This document shows, one piece after another, positions 7,473 to 15,171 of a stretch of DNA of 34,523 nt. The translations under genes and the position numbers were made by a program. The notes under the pieces are model-generated. The model saw only the letters and a list, made by a program, of their open reading frames with translations, was not told the origin of the DNA and did no database searches. Location of the stretch: the NCBI RefSeq assembly GCF_000337495.1, contig NZ_AOIS01000029.1, forward strand, positions 96,541 to 131,063, given 5' to 3'. Source of the stretch: Haloterrigena salina JCM 13891 (lineage in GTDB: Archaea > Halobacteriota > Halobacteria > Halobacteriales > Natrialbaceae). Each line of letters starts with the position of its first letter. Within the stretch, counting starts at the first letter, position 1.

Positions 7473-8789
7473 GTGCTCGACCGCAGGTTCGACTTCGAAC
7501 TCGCCGGCGACGCCGTTCGCCTCGCTCGCAGCGAGCAGTTGACGCTGCTGGCGGCCGGCGTCGCCTTCTACGGGTTCATCTCGCTCGTGCCGCTGATGTT
7601 GCTCGCCCTGGGGCTCGCGGCGTCGATCGGCGGCGAGGCGCTGGCCGAACGGCTGACGTCCGCAGCCACCGACGTCCTCACGGAGTCGGCCCGAGAACTG
7701 CTCGCCGAGACGGTCCTCGATGACACCGGCCGACAGAGCGCGACCATCGCCGGCGCGCTCGGTCTGCTGTGGGGCTCGAGTCGCGTGCTCCGCGGCCTCG
7801 ACCGGGCCTTCTCGCAGGTGTACGGCACCGCCGGCTCGAAGTCCTTGCTCGACACCGTCTGGGACGCGATGATCGTCTTCCTCGTGATCACGGGCGGACT
7901 CGGGCTCGTCGCCGCCCTCGAGTTGCTGATCCGGTACGTGCCGTTTCTGGGGGCGACGATCGTCGGCCCGATCTTCGTCCTGCTCGGGCTGGTCGTGACC
8001 TTCCTGCCGCTGTACGTCGTCTTCCCCGACGCCGACGTCGACCTCAGAGAGGCGCTGCCGGGGACGCTCGTCGCCGCCGTCGGCTGGTACGTCCTGAGCC
8101 GGACGTTCTCCCTCTACGCCGCGTTCGCCGGCGACTACGTCGTCTACGGCGCGCTCGGGGCCGTCTTTCTCGTGCTCGCCTGGCTGTACCTCGGCGCGAT
8201 CATCCTCGTCTTCGGCGCCGTCCTCAACGCGGTCCTCGCCGACCGTGAAGTGGATCGGCAGCTACAAAGTCCCGGACATCAACAGTTTTCGACAGAAGCG
8301 ATGACCGACGACGCCACGGGTGCCGACGAGGGGGCGACGGACGATCACGCAGGGACGGCCACGGAAGCGGCGGAGGCGGGATCGAGCCGCCGTCGAAGCG
8401 CCCGCACGCGGGATCGATCGGAGGATTCCGAAGCGCTTCGCGAGGAGATCGAACGCCTGCGCGATCGAGTTGATTCGTTCGAGGACAACGTCGAACGCCG
8501 CACCGTCGAGAAGGAGTCCCTCGAGAGCGAACTCAAGCGCTACGTCCGCCGGAAGCAACGACGGGGCCACGCCACCGACTGGGGGCCGTACCTCGTCTTG
8601 CTCTACGGGACGGCGATGTCCATCGGGGCGTTTTACTTCCTCGAGGGCGGCTGGGCGATCCTCGCGATGCTCGTCGTCTGGACCTCGACGCTCGGCGTCT
8701 ACGTGCTGATGGTGCTGTTCGGCTTCGGGATCTCCGTCCTCGGTCTCCCCGGTCGCGTCCGCGATATGGTCGGCGAACGCCGTTCCTGA
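7473..8789 (+). CDS. YihY/BrkB family membrane protein with coiled-coil and membrane tail
   Basis: A 438-residue membrane protein starting at GTG 7473. Residues 1-265 are a typical YihY/BrkB domain with about six membrane segments (formerly mislabelled RNase BN), with conserved AFYGFISLVPL near 30-40 and LWGSSRVLRGLDRAF near 98-112. Its function is not settled; transport or envelope roles have been suggested. After an acidic linker that contains an internal in-frame ATG (residue 277, position 8301) come a predicted coiled coil (about 315-356, EEIERLRDRVDSFEDNVERR) and two more membrane segments (about 370-415). The tail looks like a separate small protein joined in frame. I cannot exclude that the tail is also translated on its own from 8301. 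Confidence 0.88.
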   Translation: MLDRRFDFELAGDAVRLARSEQLTLLAAGVAFYGFISLVPLMLLALGLAASIGGEALAERLTSAATDVLTESARELLAETVLDDTGRQSATIAGALGLLWGSSRVLRGLDRAFSQVYGTAGSKSLLDTVWDAMIVFLVITGGLGLVAALELLIRYVPFLGATIVGPIFVLLGLVVTFLPLYVVFPDADVDLREALPGTLVAAVGWYVLSRTFSLYAAFAGDYVVYGALGAVFLVLAWLYLGAIILVFGAVLNAVLADREVDRQLQSPGHQQFSTEAMTDDATGADEGATDDHAGTATEAAEAGSSRRRSARTRDRSEDSEALREEIERLRDRVDSFEDNVERRTVEKESLESELKRYVRRKQRRGHATDWGPYLVLLYGTAMSIGAFYFLEGGWAILAMLVVWTSTLGVYVLMVLFGFGISVLGLPGRVRDMVGERRS

Positions 8790-8890
8790 CCGGTCCGTCC
8801 TCGTCTCTCCGACCCGTTTTCGATCGACTCTATCTCCGTCTCTGTCTCCGTCTCCGTCTTCGTTTTCAGCGCTAACCGGCGGCCCCCGAC

Positions 8891-9697
8891 TCAGCGCCGC
8901 GCGGCGACGCGCTGTCGCACGAAGTTCCGGACGCGGTCCGTGTACGTCTCCGGCCGGTGGAGGTTACAGATGTGGCCGACGCCGGCGATCACTTCGACGC
9001 GACCGTCCTGGGCCGCCGCCGCATGCTCCCGCTCGCCGCGGCGCATGAGCTTGTCGTTCTCGCCGTTGAGCACGAGCGTCGGGCCTGGATAGGTCGACAG
9101 CTTCCCCCGGAAGTCCTCGCCCGCGATGAACGGTCCCGCGTTGCCGAACTCCCGCGGGTAGATTCCCGAATCGATGATCTCCCGCTCGATGTCCGCGGGG
9201 AGATCGCGATTGCGTACCCAGCGGTAGCCGAGTTTTTCGACGGCTCGACAGCCGATGTCGGGCTTCGTAGCGAGCCGAGAGATCCCCCCGGTCGCCCGCG
9301 TGAGCGTCTCCATCCCGCCGACGGGATTCACGCTCGAGCCCGACAGAATCAGCCCGTCGACCGTTTCGGGATGGCGATAGGCGTACTCCGTCGCGACGTA
9401 GCCACCCAGCGAGAGCCCGACCACCACCGCCGTTCCGCCGGCGTGCTCCTCGATGGCGCGCTCGAGGCGGTCGACCGCGGGTTCCATCCGGAACTGCTCG
9501 TCGCCGTAGACGCCGTGGCCCGGCAGGTCGAACGTGACGACTCGGTACTCGGTCGATAGCGCCCGCTGTTGGGGGAGCCACATCTTCCGCGTGAACATCG
9601 CGCCGTGGACGAACACGATCGACCGATCGTTTCCCGCGCCGGCGACGTCGATACCGTCGATCCCGTCGGTTCCGCGCTCGCTGTCTCGACCGAACAT
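8891..9697 (-). CDS. Alpha/beta hydrolase
   Basis: A 268-residue alpha/beta-fold hydrolase. The oxyanion-hole motif VHGAMF is near 30-35, the nucleophile is S96 in GLSLGG, the acid D216 in NGENDKL, and the base H243 in GVGHICNLH. The family includes esterases, lipases and C-C bond hydrolases; the substrate cannot be deduced. I chose the ATG at 9697, with the fold starting at RSIVFVHG; the frame runs on to 10048 but that part is antisense to the next gene. It is the last gene of a minus-strand run, 82 bp after the PRC-like gene, and could be co-transcribed with it. Confidence 0.92.
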   Translation of the reverse strand: MFGRDSERGTDGIDGIDVAGAGNDRSIVFVHGAMFTRKMWLPQQRALSTEYRVVTFDLPGHGVYGDEQFRMEPAVDRLERAIEEHAGGTAVVVGLSLGGYVATEYAYRHPETVDGLILSGSSVNPVGGMETLTRATGGISRLATKPDIGCRAVEKLGYRWVRNRDLPADIEREIIDSGIYPREFGNAGPFIAGEDFRGKLSTYPGPTLVLNGENDKLMRRGEREHAAAAQDGRVEVIAGVGHICNLHRPETYTDRVRNFVRQRVAARR

Positions 9698-9779
9698 AGG
9701 CTTCCTATCAGCCGGCGACCCATAGTGTCCGGGCCGGCGAGACACGGCGTTCGAGCCGCCGCTCCCGATCGGGGCCGCG

Positions 9780-10676
9780 TCAGTCTCCGCGCCGGTCGTC
9801 GGCGTCCTCGTCCTCGTTCTCGATCCGGTCGCGCAGCCGCTCCGTCTCGGGATCGTCCTTGAGGTCCGTCTTCCCCGCGTCTTCGGTCGTCGGCCCGCCG
9901 CGCTCCGCCTCCGCGTCGCGGTCGGGGTCGGACGTCGGATCGACGTCCGCTCCGCGGGGCTGTTCGCCAGGATCGACCGCGGCGTCCGTCCGTCGCGGCT
10001 CGCCGGTTCGATCGACGGCGGCGTCGGTGGGTTCGAAATCGTCGTCACGGTCGACCGCAGCGTCGGTCGATTCCAGCTCCGCGTCCGGATCGACGGCGGC
10101 GTCGGTCGACTCGAAATCGTCGGTCGGTTCGACCGACGCCCCGGCCCGGGTACCGCCCTCGCGCTCTTGGCGGGCTAGCTCCGTCGGGTCCGCCTCGAGA
10201 CCGCGATCGCTCGCTCGGTCGCGCCCCGGTTCGGACTCGTCGGGTGCGGTCGTGCCGCGCTCGTCGATCGCGTCCGTCTCCTCGAGGGTCTCACCGGTCT
10301 CGTCGCGGAGGTCCTCGGCGATTTCGGTCTCCTCGGTCCCGGCCGAGCCGCCGGCGGGTTCGGTCCGTTCCTCGCCCGCGTCGTCGCCGGTGTTCGAATC
10401 GACGGCCGCCTCGAGATCCTGCCGGTCGACGGACGGGAGTTCGCCCTCGAGGCGGACGGCGTCGTCGGTGACCTCGCGGACGGAATCGGTATCGAGCGGG
10501 TGCGCGGCGTCGGCGACGCCCTCCCAGCCGATCGAGGACTTGACCGAGTCGACGGCGGCCGTTTCGGGTCTGACGTGAGCGACGTCCCCTTCGACCGACG
10601 TGACGACGCCGACCTCCTCGCCGTTGCCGTTCACGACGGACTTGCCGACGTCGTCGTTCGAAAACGTTGCACACAT
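9780..10676 (-). CDS. PRC-barrel-like protein with acidic, tandem-repeat tail
   Basis: A 298-residue protein. The first 75 residues (MCATFSNDDVGKSV...) are a small beta-barrel-like domain close to the product of the next gene upstream and resemble haloarchaeal PRC-barrel proteins. The rest is very acidic and probably disordered. It contains a tandem repeat of 13 residues with core TDAAVD at 191, 204, 217 and 230 and a decayed copy at 243. The ATG at 10676 is favoured because the paralogue starts with the same MCATFS. A GCAGGCAC element lies exactly 34 bp before the start codon, as in the paralogue. The function is unknown; PRC barrels often occur in RNA-processing or membrane-associated proteins. 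Confidence 0.82.
   Translation of the reverse strand: MCATFSNDDVGKSVVNGNGEEVGVVTSVEGDVAHVRPETAAVDSVKSSIGWEGVADAAHPLDTDSVREVTDDAVRLEGELPSVDRQDLEAAVDSNTGDDAGEERTEPAGGSAGTEETEIAEDLRDETGETLEETDAIDERGTTAPDESEPGRDRASDRGLEADPTELARQEREGGTRAGASVEPTDDFESTDAAVDPDAELESTDAAVDRDDDFEPTDAAVDRTGEPRRTDAAVDPGEQPRGADVDPTSDPDRDAEAERGGPTTEDAGKTDLKDDPETERLRDRIENEDEDADDRRGD
9936..10115 (-). repeat. 39-bp coding tandem repeat (13-residue units)
   Basis: This codes the TDAAVD repeats of the PRC-like protein, residues 188-247. Units keep the core TDAAVD and vary in the acidic linker (PDAELES, RDDDFEP, RTGEPRR, PGEQPRG). Such a repeat could vary in number between strains. Confidence 0.8.
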
Positions 10677-10710
10677 GCGTGTGGCTACCACCACCCGCGG
10701 GAAGCCAGTG

Positions 10711-10718
10711 GTGCCTGC
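10711..10718 (-). promoter_or_regulatory. GCAGGCAC promoter element of the long PRC-like gene
   Basis: GCAGGCAC on the minus strand, 34 bp from the ATG at 10676. The same element stands at the same distance before the paralogue (11143-11150). About ten bases closer to the gene both have GGCTT or CGCTT, where a weak TATA box would be. A shared transcription-factor site is inferred. Confidence 0.5.
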
Positions 10719-10787
10719 ATTCGTCAGGGCCACTAATGGCTGCACTCGGCGGGTGCGGTGCCCGTCGGACGGGTCCGGTTTACTCCC

Positions 10788-11108
10788 TCACTGATCCGGA
10801 CGGTTCTGCGGGTTGTCCTGGCGGCTCTCGGATCGTTCGTCCGCGGCCGTCGTCCCCGTCTCTCCGGTCGAAAACTCCTCCGTCAGATGGATCCGGGTAT
10901 CGGAGACCGCGTCGACGGCGTCGGCCTCGAGGACGAAGGGATCGATGGTGTCGCCCCAGCCGAACCGGGCCATGATCGAGTCGAGCGCGTCGGGAGCCGG
11001 CTCGACTCGGGCTCGGTCCCCCTCGATCGCGTCGACGGTCCCGATCACCTTCCCGTCGGCTCGCTCGACGGGTTTTCCGACGTCGTCGTCGCTGAATGTC
11101 GCACACAT
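10788..11108 (-). CDS. PRC-barrel-like protein, short paralogue
   Basis: A 106-residue protein with the same start as its downstream neighbour (MCATFS-DDVGK) and the same order of short strands, V-I-GTVDAIEGDRARVEP and then a WGD-I segment. Its 30-residue tail is polar but lacks the TDAAVD repeats. The two are a tandem duplication, 111 bp apart, of which one copy grew a long acidic tail. The ATG at 11108 is supported by the shared N-terminus and by the equally spaced upstream element. Biochemical role unknown. Confidence 0.85.
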   Translation of the reverse strand: MCATFSDDDVGKPVERADGKVIGTVDAIEGDRARVEPAPDALDSIMARFGWGDTIDPFVLEADAVDAVSDTRIHLTEEFSTGETGTTAADERSESRQDNPQNRPDQ

Positions 11109-11142
11109 ACTGGACGGTCTCGGTTCGCGAGTAAAGCGCGTC

Positions 11143-11150
11143 GTGCCTGC
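11143..11150 (-). promoter_or_regulatory. GCAGGCAC promoter element of the short PRC-like gene
   Basis: This is the twin of 10711-10718, also 34 bp from its ATG (11108). It is followed on the minus strand by CGCTTTAC, a possible TATA box about 24 bp from the start codon. Confidence 0.5.
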
Positions 11151-11190
11151 AACCGCCGCGGATTTTAGAGAGAAGAGAGACAGTTCTCGG

Positions 11191-11607
11191 TCATTCGGCG
11201 GGCTGTTCCGACAGCGACTGCACGATCGCGTCGAACTCGTCCGGATCCAGCGGCTTCTCCACGCGAGCGTCCACGACGGCCGCGATATCGTCGTCTTCGA
11301 ACACCCGTTCCTGCTGCGTACCCGAAAGGACGATGATGGGGACGTTCCTGCTGTCGTCGTCCATCTCCTCGAGGATCTCCTCTCCGTTCATCCGCGGGAG
11401 ATGCAGATCGAGGAGGATCGCGTCCGGCCGCGGGGCGTCGGCGTACTCGCCGCATTGAGAGAGAAAATCCAGCGCGTCGGACCCGTTGGAGACGACGTGG
11501 ACGGTCGGTTCGAGCCCGGTCTCTTTCAACAACTCCTTGGTCAACCGGACGTCACCGGGATTATCTTCCACTAAAAGTATTTCCCCAAAGGGATTTGGGC
11601 CATCCAT
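11191..11607 (-). CDS. Single-domain response regulator (Rcp1-like)
   Basis: A 138-residue stand-alone receiver domain. Acidic pocket residues are E14 and D15 (LLVEDNPGD), the phospho-acceptor is D67 (ILLDLHLP), the conserved Ser/Thr is S95 (VLSGT) and the lysine is K118 (EKPLD). There is no output domain, so it probably relays phosphate or acts by protein contact, as the cyanobacterial Rcp1 group does with phytochrome-like kinases. I chose the ATG at 11607, since VEDN then falls at the normal place. The only histidine kinase here is 3471-4643, whose H-box is also phytochrome-like, so they could be partners; no evidence beyond that. Confidence 0.93.
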   Translation of the reverse strand: MDGPNPFGEILLVEDNPGDVRLTKELLKETGLEPTVHVVSNGSDALDFLSQCGEYADAPRPDAILLDLHLPRMNGEEILEEMDDDSRNVPIIVLSGTQQERVFEDDDIAAVVDARVEKPLDPDEFDAIVQSLSEQPAE

Positions 11608-11761
11608 TACTCTCTCAATGGCGACTCCGGTAGTTAAGAATTCGGTCTCCCGAGGATCTAGCTCATCGCTGTCTGAACGTTCCGCTCGAAAACACGCCGG
11701 AATCTGCGACCGAATCGTTTCAGCTCGGGACGCTCCCGACAGCCGCGCTTTCTGCGAGCCG

Positions 11762-12838
11762 TCAGTCGATCGGGAACCGCAACAGCGCTCCGATCCCGCC
11801 GAACGCCTCGGCGAACCGGTTGCCGTCGGGGAAGTCGTCGGGGACGACGACGGTCTCGCCACCCTGCCCTTCGGTTCGCTCCCCGAGTTCCTGCAGGTCC
11901 GCGCCCTCCAGACCCGTCGAGAGCAGCAGCGTCTCGACCGCGTCGAACGCGAGGGCGTCGTCGACCGCCTCGCGGCCGTAGGCGACGGGCTCGTCGTCGC
12001 CGATCCGATCGAAGAACTCGCCGAGCGTCTCGCGAACGTCGTCCCGATCGCGTTCCTCGAGGGCCTCCTGGCCCTTCTCCGCGAGCTGCTCGAGGCCCTG
12101 CTGTGTGGCGTACTCGACGGCGAACTCGTCGACGATCCGGTCCTCGAGGCGGTGATCGAGGTCGGCCTCGTCCCGGAACGTCTCGACGATGCCTGTCGTT
12201 CCGCCCAGCAGGACGCTGTCGACGGGCTCGTCCCCGATGAACGTCCGCTCGGCGCGGTCGGCGACTTCGGCGAAGAACTCTCGCTTCTGGCGCTCGCGGT
12301 CGCGTTCGAACCGCTCGGCGAACTGGCCGCCAGCGCTCGACTTCCCGGGGACCTCGCTCTCGAAGCTCTCGAGGGGCTCGACGCCCTCGTCGTCGAGCAC
12401 GCCCAGTGCGGCGCCGCCGCGTTCGACGACCAACAGACCGTGGGTCGACTCGGGCTCGGTGACGTCCTCGAGTGGCCCGAGGTCGAACTCGTTTGCGTGG
12501 CGGTAGATCGACTCGTCGACGGGGACCGGCAGGTCGTCGAAGACGGCCGCCACGCGATCCCCGTCGGGAACGCCGGCGTAGATCGCCAGCCCGCTCTCGG
12601 GGATCTCGTCGTACTCGTTCAGTTCGCTCCGGACGGTCTCCAGCGCGTCGGTGAGCGGTTTCGGAAACGACCGCTCGTCGCGCTGGCTCGCCTCCGCGTA
12701 GTCGGTCTCGACGGGTTGGCGGGCCTCGCCGATCGTCTCCTCGGGCGGGACAGCGAGGCTGACGAGGATATCGCGGTCGGCGCTTGCGGACGAGAGTCGG
12801 TCGAGCCGTTCGTGGAGTTCGTAGGATACGAGTGACAT
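11762..12838 (-). CDS. Vms1/VLRF1-like peptidyl-tRNA hydrolase
   Basis: A 358-residue protein related to eukaryotic Vms1/ANKZF1, bacterial baeRF/VLRF1 proteins and the release factor aRF1. The key loop is GKSSAGGQFAERFERDRE at about 165-182; the glutamine Q172 corresponds to the GGQ-like catalytic position of the family. These proteins release nascent chains from stalled ribosomes by cutting peptidyl-tRNA. A helical region follows (KREFFAEVADRAERTF), then an L30e-like C-terminal domain with LLLSTGLEG. The ATG at 12838 is the first in a well-coded stretch. A GGCGCCGGCGCC palindrome (12850-12861) lies just upstream. It heads the minus-strand run but is 154 bp from the response regulator. Confidence 0.85.
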   Translation of the reverse strand: MSLVSYELHERLDRLSSASADRDILVSLAVPPEETIGEARQPVETDYAEASQRDERSFPKPLTDALETVRSELNEYDEIPESGLAIYAGVPDGDRVAAVFDDLPVPVDESIYRHANEFDLGPLEDVTEPESTHGLLVVERGGAALGVLDDEGVEPLESFESEVPGKSSAGGQFAERFERDRERQKREFFAEVADRAERTFIGDEPVDSVLLGGTTGIVETFRDEADLDHRLEDRIVDEFAVEYATQQGLEQLAEKGQEALEERDRDDVRETLGEFFDRIGDDEPVAYGREAVDDALAFDAVETLLLSTGLEGADLQELGERTEGQGGETVVVPDDFPDGNRFAEAFGGIGALLRFPID

Positions 12839-13140
12839 GGATCGGGTAGGGCGCCGGCGCCTCCGAACGCGAAAACGGGGGCGGTCGCAGGGGCGGCGAG
12901 CGTCCTCGCTACGAGAACCGCGAGGTTGAGCGGCCTGCCGGCGCACTCATGCAGATTGACCGATCGAGTGCGAGGACTCGAGACGGGACTCGTGTCTGAC
13001 TCCGGGGGGAGGGGAACCAATAGCGGTTACGCTACTATCGAATACAAATGAGTGCTACTTTGTAATGAACCTAATCCAGTTATTATATCAGATACCTACC
13101 TACTAGTATTATTACGCACTGTCTGGAACGGCGACGTGGA
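12839..13140. other. Divergent promoter region, 302 bp
   Basis: This separates the Vms1-like gene from the aldehyde dehydrogenase gene. The half next to the dehydrogenase (13025-13120) is AT-rich, with CAAATGAGTGCTACTTTG, TTATTATATC and TACCTACCTACTAGTATT, suggesting several control elements. I see no gene or RNA in it. Confidence 0.5.
13107..13114 (+). promoter_or_regulatory. TATA box of the aldehyde dehydrogenase gene
   Basis: TATTATTA, centred 30 bp before the ATG at 13141, in an AT-rich setting unlike the rest of the region. Confidence 0.6.
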
Positions 13141-14664
13141 ATGGCCACCGAATCGCAGCCGAGCGGCGACCGGACGGATAGTATCAGCCAGCGCCATCGA
13201 GAGACCGCAGCGGACGTTATTCCGCCGAATTTGAAACTGTATATCGGCGGCGACTGGGTCCCCAGTTCCGCCGGCGAAACGTTCGAAACGCGAGATCCGA
13301 CGACGGGCGAGACGCTCGCGACGGTGCAAGCGGGCACCCGTGAGGACATCGACCGAGCGGTGGAAGCCGCCTGGACCGCCTACGACGAGACGTGGTCGGA
13401 CTACTCGGCCGCCGAGCGTCAGCGCGTCCTTGAGGAGATCGCGGCCCGCGTCGAGGAGAACCGGGAGGCGTTCGCCCGCCTCGAGACCCTCGACAACGGG
13501 AAGCCGATCAGCGAGGCCAGAATCGATATGGAACTGGTCGCGGACCACTTCCGGTACTTCGCCGGGGCGACCCGCGTCAACGGCGGCGAGACGATTCCGA
13601 GTGGCGATGGGCAACACGTTCAGACGCTTCGCGAGCCCTACGGCGTCGTCGGCCAGATCATCCCGTGGAACTTCCCGCTGTTGATGGCCGCCTGGAAGCT
13701 CGGCCCGGCGCTCGCCGCCGGCAACTGTTCGGTCCTCAAACCCGCCGAGGAAACCCCGCTTACGGTCCTCAAGCTCATGAATGAGATCGACGACGTCCTT
13801 CCGGACGGCGTCGTCAACGTCGTCACCGGATTCGGGCCCGACGCGGGCGAGCCGCTGGCGAAACATCCCGACATCCGAAAGATCGCCTTCACCGGATCGA
13901 CCGAGGTCGGCAAGCAGGTGATGACTCAGGCCGCCGAGCACGTCCACGACATCACGCTCGAGCTGGGCGGGAAGAGCCCGCTGATTATCTATCCGGACGC
14001 GGATCTGGAGAAGGCGGTCGCCACGACGATCACGGCCATCTTCTACAACACCGGCGAGTGCTGTTCTGCGGGCTCGCGGCTGTTCGTTCACAGCGACATC
14101 AAAGACGAGTTCGTAGAGGCGTTGGCATCGACCGCCGAGGACCTCACCGTCGACGACCCGCTGTTGGAGGAGACGACGCTGGGGCCGAAAGTCACCGAAG
14201 AGCAGGCCGAACGCACGCTCGAGTACATCGAGGAGGCCCGCGACGCCGGCGCCGACTTCCTGGCCGGCGGTGACGTGCCCGACGACGAGGCGCTCGCGGA
14301 GGGGAGTTTCGTCTCCCCGACGCTGATCGACGACATCGACCACGACAACCGCGCCGTCCAGGAGGAGATCTTCGGGCCCGTCCAGGAGGTGTTCGAGTGG
14401 ACCGACTACGACGCGATGATCGAACTGGCCAACGACGTCGACTACGGCCTCGCGGCGGGTATCATCACGAACGACATTACGAAGGCCTACGAGACGGCGA
14501 AGGACGTCGAAGCGGGGAACGTCTGGATCAACCAGTACAACGCGTTCCCGGCCGGGATGCCCTTCGGCGGCTACAAACAGTCGGGAATCGGCCGCGAAGT
14601 CGGCTACGAGGCGCTGGCCGAACACTACACCCAGACGAAGACGATCAACCTCGCACTCGAGTGA
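13141..14664 (+). CDS. NAD(P)-dependent aldehyde dehydrogenase
   Basis: A 507-residue enzyme that oxidises an aldehyde to the acid. Landmarks are PWNFPL with N177, the cofactor lysine K200 (VLKPAEETP), FTGSTEVGK at 250-258, the general base E274 (LELGGKSP), and the catalytic C308 in NTGECCSAGSR. Together they fit the classic ALDH superfamily, of the betaine-aldehyde or general aldehyde type; the substrate is not readable. The ATG at 13141 has a TATA box about 30 bp upstream and gives a normal length. A small gene follows after 9 bp and probably shares the transcript. The AT-rich promoter suggests regulation rather than constant expression. Confidence 0.96.
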   Translation: MATESQPSGDRTDSISQRHRETAADVIPPNLKLYIGGDWVPSSAGETFETRDPTTGETLATVQAGTREDIDRAVEAAWTAYDETWSDYSAAERQRVLEEIAARVEENREAFARLETLDNGKPISEARIDMELVADHFRYFAGATRVNGGETIPSGDGQHVQTLREPYGVVGQIIPWNFPLLMAAWKLGPALAAGNCSVLKPAEETPLTVLKLMNEIDDVLPDGVVNVVTGFGPDAGEPLAKHPDIRKIAFTGSTEVGKQVMTQAAEHVHDITLELGGKSPLIIYPDADLEKAVATTITAIFYNTGECCSAGSRLFVHSDIKDEFVEALASTAEDLTVDDPLLEETTLGPKVTEEQAERTLEYIEEARDAGADFLAGGDVPDDEALAEGSFVSPTLIDDIDHDNRAVQEEIFGPVQEVFEWTDYDAMIELANDVDYGLAAGIITNDITKAYETAKDVEAGNVWINQYNAFPAGMPFGGYKQSGIGREVGYEALAEHYTQTKTINLALE

Positions 14665-14673
14665 GAGAGTGAG

Positions 14674-15126
14674 ATGACCGACGCTGCGGCAGTGCCGTTT
14701 CCGTTTCCCCGGTGGGAGGGTGAGCGCGCGACCCACCTCACCGTCGCGCCCGACGACAGTATCTACGTCGTCCCCTCAGGGGCACACGAACGCCTTCACC
14801 GGATCGTGATCGGCGACCGAGACGTCACCGAGCGGTTCGATGGACTCCGAGGGACCAAGGTCGAACTCGCGCTCACCGGTTGGGTGCAGTTACAGAGCGA
14901 TCGACTGACCGATCGCGTCAACGTCGACGCGCCGGACGGGTTCGACGACGTGGCCCTCCTCGAGCGGTTCGCTCGGATGCACGACGCCGGGTCGGTCGCG
15001 GTCGCGCGGTATCCGTCGGGGATCGTCGTCGCGAGTCCGCCAGCCGAACTGACGCTCCCCGGACGCGGCGCTCGCGTCCCGGTTTCTGTACCCGATGGTC
15101 GGGCGTCGACCGACGACTCCCGGTAG
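14674..15126 (+). CDS. Hypothetical protein downstream of aldehyde dehydrogenase
   Basis: A 150-residue soluble acidic protein that I do not recognise. It starts with FPFPRWEGERATHLTVAPDDSIYVVPSGAHERLHR and has alternating beta-type segments (IVIGDRDVTERF, VELALTGWVQL, GSVAVARYPSGIVVASPP), with no membrane segments, cysteines or clear motif. It lies 9 bp after the aldehyde dehydrogenase on the same strand, with a purine-rich GAGAGAGTGAG just before its ATG, so translation in one operon is likely. It is convergent with the DMT gene, 45 bp apart. Confidence 0.78.
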   Translation: MTDAAAVPFPFPRWEGERATHLTVAPDDSIYVVPSGAHERLHRIVIGDRDVTERFDGLRGTKVELALTGWVQLQSDRLTDRVNVDAPDGFDDVALLERFARMHDAGSVAVARYPSGIVVASPPAELTLPGRGARVPVSVPDGRASTDDSR

Positions 15127-15171
15127 TCATCGCTGCCATCGTGGGCTGAGAGGACAGTTGCGTTCGGCCGA

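Noticed and set aside
8830-8862. TCTCCG-like hexamer run after the YihY-type gene
   Set aside because: Only a short pyrimidine-rich microsatellite between convergent genes; it may help termination but nothing more is supported.
11486-12835. Plus-strand ORF of 449 codons opposite the Vms1-like gene
   Set aside because: Antisense shadow with low-complexity sequence; the minus strand carries the catalytic loop.
13096-14736. Minus-strand ORF of 546 codons opposite the aldehyde dehydrogenase
   Set aside because: Antisense shadow; the plus frame has all aldehyde dehydrogenase residues.
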